A model generated the notes under the pieces. It was given only the letters and a program-made list of their open reading frames with translations, was not told where the DNA came from and searched no databases. A DNA stretch of 13,707 bases, taken from NCBI GenBank assembly GCA_028565635.1, contig JAOXYB010036651.1:1-13707 (forward strand), read 5' to 3'. The stretch is from Phoronis ovalis (lineage: Eukaryota > Phoronida > Phoronidae). Numbering within the stretch: the first letter of the stretch is position 1; the number at the start of each line of letters is the position of its first letter. A program made the position numbers and the translations under genes. Below are positions 9,150 to 13,707 of the stretch, one piece after another.

Positions 9150-9189
9150 ATTTGACCTGATAAAGCCACTGCGGTGAAACACGTCAAAT
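9150..9189 (+). other. Stem-loop with CTGATAA ... GAAAC core
   Basis: A perfect 7-bp outer stem, ATTTGAC (9150-9156) with GTCAAAT (9183-9189), encloses CTGATAA, a small GCC-ACTGC-GGT hairpin and GAAAC. The order recalls a hammerhead ribozyme core, CUGANGA ... GAAA ... GUC. However, the essential G of CUGANGA is A here, and the outer stem uses the GUC itself. It is better viewed as a decayed or unrelated structured repeat within the transposon. Confidence 0.35.
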
Positions 9190-9483
9190 ATGAATCACAA
9201 TCAGGGATCACTATACCAAGAATTAAGAGACCTGATCACTAACTACCCAGCGCATAAATACCCTATAACTTAAATTTAAAACTTCCAAAAAACGTCTACA
9301 CAAGTCAATGGATTTTTCAGACTTAAGCACACTCGTTAATTAGATGCAATGTGTAGCACAAATTCTATTTAATTATTGAAACAACAAGTATTCTTGGTTC
9401 TCTGTGGAATGACTGTCACTTTTTTATCATCTTAACATTATTCATATACTGCCTAGTTGTATCCATGGGATGTACCGTATTTT

Positions 9484-9598
9484 CTATAATAATCGCCCCC
9501 TGTTTTAATAATCGCCCCCTCTAATAATCGCCCCCTCTGGTGACTAAAATAAATCAATAATTGCCCCCTCTCTAATAATCGCCCCCGGGGCGGCAATT
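9484..9598. repeat. Left cluster of TAATAATCGCCCCCTC units
   Basis: Five copies of a roughly 16-bp motif (one reads CAATAATTGCCCCCTC), with spacer sequence between the third and fourth. The last copy runs into its own complement, CGCCCCCGGGGCGGCAATT, forming a short palindrome. Confidence 0.85.
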
Positions 9599-10083
9599 TG
9601 ACTTAAAGACCCATCTGAATTAATACGAGATAATCACATTTTAATTCATTATTATGTGTAGCTGATTAGCTCTTCATTGGGTTTTAAGGAAATATGGCAC
9701 TATATTTAATAAGTGTTTTGGCTTGCAAAACAAATTTCGGATCACCTCAATGTATTAATATTTCCAACAGAAATTCCATGCAGAGCACGGCAGAAGGTGA
9801 TTTGCGCTTCTTGCTGATGATTTTCACCATAGTTGTATTTCCATGTTGAGCAAGGTTGTATACACTGCACAAATTTATCTAGGTATGTGACCAATAAAAT
9901 AAACTTAATGTATATTTAATGTTTGGAAGAGTTTTTCTTTTGAAAATAAAATTCCATTTACACACAGAATTTCGCTTAAATAAGCCTATTTTGTTTGATT
10001 AACTGACAATCTTCAAAATCTTCCTTATGTATCGCAAACAATAATTAAAAAAAAAAAATATTAATGCCAGGAGTACAAATAAG

Positions 10084-10175
10084 TTAATAATCGCCCCCTC
10101 TCTATTATTCGCCCCCCTCTAATAATCGCCCCCCTTAAAAGCATTTTTTTAATAATCGCCCAGGGCGATTATTTG
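10084..10175. repeat. Right cluster of the same C-rich motif
   Basis: Four copies in the same orientation as the left cluster; one has TATTATTCGCCCCCCTC. The last again folds back on itself, AATAATCGCCCAGGGCGATTATT-like, immediately inside the right inverted end. Same-orientation repeats in an element with inverted ends mean the clusters are not simply part of long terminal inverted repeats. Confidence 0.85.
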
Positions 10176-11179
10176 AGAAAATACGGTATATATATATTAT
10201 ATAAAGTATTTATAATAATATGTAGTCATCACATTGTAGTGTTCTTTTCTGTTATCTGGTAAGGAATGGCATGGTATTATGTTATTTAAAAAACCTATTA
10301 TTTAGTTATTAAATGCATGGTGGTATGGCACTCCCCAGTGGAAAAATTATGAAATTTAGAACGCAATTTATAGCTTCTGGTGCATTTTTAGAGACATTTT
10401 AAGATCTGATATGAAATTGTTCAGAAATTAATGAAAGAAAATACAAATATTTGTAAACTTGCAGGCCTCTCTGTCAAGTCATTAAACCTGTTAAAACACA
10501 ACTAGATCTTTTACCTTATAAACATATACCTAGATTAAAATGTTCGTATTTATTTATTATTGAAGTATATAATTTGTTCTACGTTTACTCTTTAGAATAA
10601 TAACTGTTCGAGATAATTCAGTTCATGGCGAAGGCCAAAATAAAAATGCGTCTCCTATGCACCTAAAATTAAAAATGTTACCTCTCATTATTACCTGGCC
10701 CTAGCTGGCAAAAAAATAAATTCGAACCTGTCTCATAAGTAACCTAATTATGTAGAATGTATGAAGCTAGCATATCCTGCACAGATGTGCAATGAAGTTG
10801 GTTGTATATGGTATAATGGGTTGAGTACGGATATTAATTTTTCTAAGCCTGGCCCGACGAGGGCTCCAGAAGCTGAAGGGTAAATGATGTTTCGTGGAAC
10901 AATTTTGGCCTTTTCCTTACACCAACCTTGTGGTAATTTCTGACCAGTCCCTAAGTAACATTTTATGCCGGACTGATTTTCATCTGATGGCGGAAAAATG
11001 TGCCCTTTTTCGCGTCTATTACTTGTGCTGAAAGCAACACCCTTTTGGCAATATTTAGCTAAATATATACCCTTAACGCGGAACGCGCGTTACGCGCTTA
11101 GTTGAAAAACATTTACCTGTGCATGCGATTTTTTGTTCGCGCATGTGGACCCAGCATTTGAACCATGTGCCCCCGGGCC

Positions 11180-11183
11180 AATA
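11180..11183. repeat. Right target-site duplication AATA
   Basis: Matches 8668-8671 at the other end of the transposon. Confidence 0.7.
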
Positions 11184-11342
11184 GGTTTGCTGTTTTATAG
11201 CAGCAACCCTAAAGGTATGCATTTTTACATACTTGAATTACGTGGCCGTCCAAACAAACAGAGCAAACGCACTCGATACTGCTTGGTACATTATAAACAC
11301 ACCCTTGATAAATCTCCAAAAGTAAAAAATGTAAAATATTAA

Positions 11343-12105
11343 GTTTTTAAAGTCTCTGAAAGAATAATTATAATTGTTTCACATTATACAAACATGTTAT
11401 CAAGGTATAAAGAGTCGTTACAAGCTTCATGCTAATTTTTTGATCGACTGAAATCTCAGTGAGCTCTTGGTACCAGCTCCACTAACGCTGATAAGAAACA
11501 GGCATTCCTAGTTATAACATAAAACCTTACTTACATCGTAAATATGATCATTATATTACTCGTGATGATTAACATTAGCAATAGCCTATAACCGTGGTCA
11601 TTGCACCTGTTTATGCTTAGTTTTTCAGACGCATGCCTCTTATTAGATTACCTGGTTTTATTCCAAGAAGCTATTTGCGCTGTACACGTAAACAGTCAGA
11701 TACTATATCACGTTATAAGGCGCCGCATTTATATAGATGTTTTTAACTTTTTGCATTAATTAATTAATTAATTAAGTTAACTGTCTCTATGGAATTGGTG
11801 AAGAGGATGCGATTTATTAAAATCTATAAGTTACTGCGATAAAACTAAGAAGGAATGTTGTTTCAATTCGTGGAATCTAATATTAACTTATTATGATGTT
11901 ATATATCTGGTGAAAAACAGTGGCAGTGCAGTTTACATATTCCGCGAAATTAGCGTACTGAAAAAACACAAAATGTTTAGAAAGTAGTATACAAAAATTA
12001 TCAATGATATTAAATAGCATATTTAATATTCTTGAGGTTACCGAAGCACGTGAATCCACTTGAACTTTTCCACTAATAATCATAAATGGCGTAGCTCCCA
12101 AAAAG
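11343..12105. other. Intergenic stretch with no recognised gene
   Basis: AT-rich sequence between the lipase remnant and the candidate plus-strand first exon. It contains an (ATTA)n run at 11755-11775. The minus-strand open frame at 11883-12101 begins at a TTG and shows no known motif. The last 60 bases could hold a promoter for the exon at 12138, including CATAAATGGCG, close to a YY1-type motif. Confidence 0.5.
11755..11775. repeat. (ATTA)n microsatellite
   Basis: Five consecutive ATTA units plus one base. Low-complexity sequence. Confidence 0.9.
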
Positions 12106-12157
12106 CTTTCTCTCTCGTCTTTGCGGTGTGGTGAAAAATGTCAAACAGGGTGCAAAG
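12106..12157 (+). CDS. Candidate first exon with TOP-like leader; rest of gene outside window
   Basis: A run of eleven pyrimidines beginning with C (CTTTCTCTCTC, 12106-12116) precedes GTCTTTGCGGTGTGGTGAAAA. Then come an ATG at 12138 and six codons, MSNRVQ. A strong donor AAAG|GTAGGT ends the exon at 12157, leaving phase 2 (AG + N, so Arg or Ser follows). C-starting pyrimidine tracts are typical of transcripts for ribosomal proteins and translation factors, and an upstream ATGGCG resembles a YY1 motif found in such promoters. MSNRVQ(R) could precede the 'LTYRR' start of ribosomal protein L34, but no second exon is visible downstream, so that identity is speculative. The combination could be chance. 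Confidence 0.3.
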
Positions 12158-12362
12158 GTAGGTACTTTTTATGACAATATAGAAAAAAATGCTGCATTTT
12201 TATCATGCTATTTACTTGAAGGTACAAGTACAGAGTTTGTATATTTCCTCATAGTCAAAACCTAAATTCGTATACGTAAGTGATTGCTCGGGAATCGACT
12301 AAAACAATCAATGACTGCATAAATTTTACAAATAGAACATTTTTTAAATGACAGAATCCAAA

Positions 12363-12740
12363 TGTTACCAATGTATTCCATTTATATGCTGTGATGATGG
12401 AAAGAAACAGCCGCATAATACCCATTTTTAAATAACTTAGGGGGCAGGTTGCGCCTGCCCTTTAGGCAACTAACCTACTCGTAAAGAGTACTAATCGGCC
12501 TTTCTTCATCAATGGTGATGGCTGAACGGTAGATCTTATGTTATTTAAAAAAATTTATAATACATACTATGACCTACTATCAGTAGTTGCGAGATAAAAT
12601 AAAATGCATAACGACACCCAAGTAATTATAATTTGTTAAACAGTATCAATTAGGAGGTTATTTAGGTAACTGGTCTAACGTAAACATACTTATCCATGTT
12701 TCCCCATCAATTCAGTGATGATGGTTAAACAGCCGTACAG
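12363..12740. repeat. Three-copy diverged direct repeat
   Basis: Copies lie at about 12363-12420, 12461-12540 and 12661-12740. The second and third both begin TTTAGG(C/T)AACT exactly 200 bases apart and share CTA-CGTAAA, TACT-ATC and CATCAAT-GTGATG blocks. The first and third share TGTGATGATGG/AGTGATGATGG followed by AAACAGCCG. They could be fragments of one interspersed family; the family is not identified. Confidence 0.65.
12442..12460. repeat. Perfect 7-bp hairpin GGGCAGG-TTGCG-CCTGCCC
   Basis: GC-rich stem in AT-rich surroundings, directly abutting the second copy of the three-copy repeat. It is probably part of that repeat family and not a terminator. Confidence 0.8.
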
Positions 12741-13380
12741 CTACATATCTAAACAGCAGGTCTGCGCATGGTGTTTTCATAGTACCTGCTAACAATAGCT
12801 AACAGAATAGGATGTATAATGATGCCTTTGAGTTCTAACTTGTTACATTTTGTTGATAAAAAGCAATACACCAGTTATTATTTATTACACTTTACACTAT
12901 AGAATTATATCAAGTGATGCTTCATTTATTAATCATTTTATTGATTGTACTGGAATTTATTTTTTTATTGCATACAATTCTTCGAGTAGGCTAAGATGAA
13001 AAAAGACTATTTATATCGTGATCTATCGTAGGAGTGCGCTATGAGGCCGCGATACAGATAACTTTGCTCACAAGCATTAACTACTGCGTCACCACGAATA
13101 TCATTAAGATATTTTTCATATATTTAAAACATATATTTAAAGATAGTGTGATCTTACTATGTTATTTCTGTATTAATGGTTATGTTATCATCCTCCAAGT
13201 GCGTGGCCCCTAAAACCGTATACCATTCCTGTGTTATAGAAAACATTTTAGTTCTGTCATAAATTTCAGTAAATATTTGCCAAGGTGTGATAAGTTTTTG
13301 AAAGCATGCCAAAAACAGTGGAAGATAATTTAAAAGTTCTAGCTATCAAAAATCTAGACTATCCGGCTCTGTAATAATAG
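12741..13380. other. Non-coding stretch with no recognised feature
   Basis: AT-rich, with only short open frames and no convincing exon. It would be intronic if the candidate gene starting at 12138 is real. Confidence 0.5.
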
Positions 13381-13680
13381 ATAACTGAAAAAGTACAAAA
13401 TGAAAATAGATTGTTTAAAAACGTAATTTACCTTTGAATTGAAAAGAAAAAAAAATGGTTTCTCTAGGTTATTAATTTTCCTTTGAATTTAAAAGGGAAA
13501 TTTTAAATTTAAAAAAATACTAGCAGGATGGGTAAATATAGATTACAGAAATGTATCAAATAAAAAAATTCAAAGATTGTCTAATAACTTTATTTTCGTT
13601 TGAATTAAGGTTAACAAAAAGGCGTGGGTTCTCTAGTTCACTCGATTTTCCTTTGATTTCAAAAAGAGAAAATGTTACTC
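13381..13680. repeat. Diverged tandem duplication, period about 168 bp
   Basis: GATTGT(T/C)TAA at 13409 recurs at 13575. TTTGAATT follows in both, then GGTT(T)CTCTAG, and TTTTCCTTTGA at about 13477 recurs at about 13647. Offsets drift from 166 to 170, so small indels have accumulated. The second copy reaches nearly to the window edge and a third could follow. Confidence 0.7.
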
Positions 13681-13707
13681 AGCCGACCTTAGAAACAGAT
13701 ATATATA

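Larger units (their letters stand above)
9473..10188. mobile_element. Nested MITE-like element with TACCGTATTTTCT inverted ends
   Basis: The left end reads TACCGTATTTTCT followed by ATAATAATCGCCC; the right end is its inverted complement with two or three mismatches. The outermost 13 bases match exactly. If the outer TA is the target duplication, the element proper is 9475-10186. It is AT-rich inside with no coding frame. Two clusters of a C-rich motif lie near the ends. It sits wholly within the larger transposon and so inserted after it. Confidence 0.7.
8672..11179. mobile_element. 2508-bp DNA transposon, non-coding copy, hosting a nested element
   Basis: The ends are perfect 13-bp inverted repeats, GGCCCGGGGGCAC at 8672-8684 and its complement at 11167-11179. 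A second inverted block, TGGGTCCCCATGCGC at 8697-8711, pairs with 11139-11153 at 14 of 15 positions. Both ends are flanked by AATA, and removing element plus one AATA joins two open-frame segments, which supports the boundaries. Inside the left end, TTTGGCAGAC occurs twice (about 8800 and 8835). No transposase motif is visible in the roughly 1.8 kb left after subtracting the nested element, so this copy looks non-autonomous or heavily deleted. The open frame at 8858-9106 resembles nothing I know. Superfamily is unassigned; a 4-bp duplication is compatible with several groups. Confidence 0.75.
8567..11342 (+). pseudogene. Probable lipase C-terminal segment split by a transposon
   Basis: The left part (8567-8671, 35 codons) and right part (11184-11342, 52 codons plus stop) lie on either side of the 2508-bp transposon and its target duplication. 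Skipping the element and one AATA copy gives a continuous 87-codon frame. Across the junction it reads KRTTPI then GLLFYSSNPKGMHFYI. This resembles the lipase region where a 'C-x-x-MG-x-YA' segment is followed by 'G-x-FYL-x-T'. Later RYCLVHYKHTLD could be the start of the PLAT-linked region. The family match is weaker than for the two upstream pieces, and rests partly on their position and strand. The TAA just before 8567 and the lack of flanking splice sites suggest the frame was already decaying. It could instead be a chance frame. Confidence 0.45.

Noticed and set aside
9484-10175. G-quadruplex arrays on the minus strand of the C-rich clusters
   Set aside because: The G-runs are separated by about 11 or more bases, too long for a canonical quadruplex, although intermolecular forms cannot be excluded.
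9473-10188. CRISPR-like array
   Set aside because: The repeat unit is mostly tandem or with irregular spacers, the ends are inverted repeats, and the genome is eukaryotic.
11883-12101. Minus-strand 72-codon frame as a gene
   Set aside because: It starts at a TTG, has no known motif, and overlaps the probable upstream region of the plus-strand exon.
12231-12289. Micro-exon between TCATAG and GTAAGTG as the second exon after 12157
   Set aside because: The splice signals are acceptable and the phase works, but the seven encoded residues match nothing and no third exon follows.
1-13707. tRNA, rRNA or other structured RNA genes
   Set aside because: No internal promoter boxes of tRNA type (such as GGTTCGANTCC) or rRNA-like sequence were found by eye on either strand.

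Overview
The window looks like a piece of an AT-rich animal nuclear genome. It holds multi-exon genes with GT-AG introns, a nardilysin-type M16 metallopeptidase, a secreted astacin metalloprotease, a decayed pancreatic-lipase-type gene and non-coding transposable elements. There is no prokaryotic operon structure. The compact introns (about 180-340 bases) would suit a compact invertebrate genome such as a tunicate. That placement is a guess; only the animal assignment is firm.

Layout, left to right. (1) 45-1692, minus strand: the first five coding exons of an astacin-family (M12A) zinc protease. They give the signal peptide, propeptide and start of the catalytic domain, and the gene runs off the left edge before the zinc-binding motif. 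No single open frame shows this gene; it was assembled from splice sites with matching phases. (2) 2423-6250, minus strand: one uninterrupted 1275-codon frame for nardilysin, with the HFLEH zinc motif and the acidic insert. It lies upstream of the astacin gene on the same strand, with about 730 bases between them. (3) 6379-6587: a tandem duplication just upstream of nardilysin. (4) About 7372-11342, plus strand: remains of a pancreatic-lipase-family gene with frameshifts, a 14-bp minisatellite and a 2.5-kb transposon inserted in it. (5) 8672-11179: that transposon, with GGCCCGGGGGCAC inverted ends and AATA target duplications. Removing it in silico joins two open-frame segments. A second element, 9473-10188, with CCGTATTTTCT inverted ends and C-rich repeat clusters, is nested inside it. 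(6) 12106-12157, plus strand: a possible first exon with a pyrimidine-rich leader, ATG and good donor, whose gene would continue to the right. (7) 12363-13680: a three-copy dispersed repeat and a roughly 168-bp tandem duplication.

The genes do not form an obvious functional system. Both intact genes are metallopeptidases of unrelated clans, and their adjacency is probably coincidental. The most informative features are the lipase decay, the nested insertions and the intronless nardilysin. I found no convincing undescribed system.
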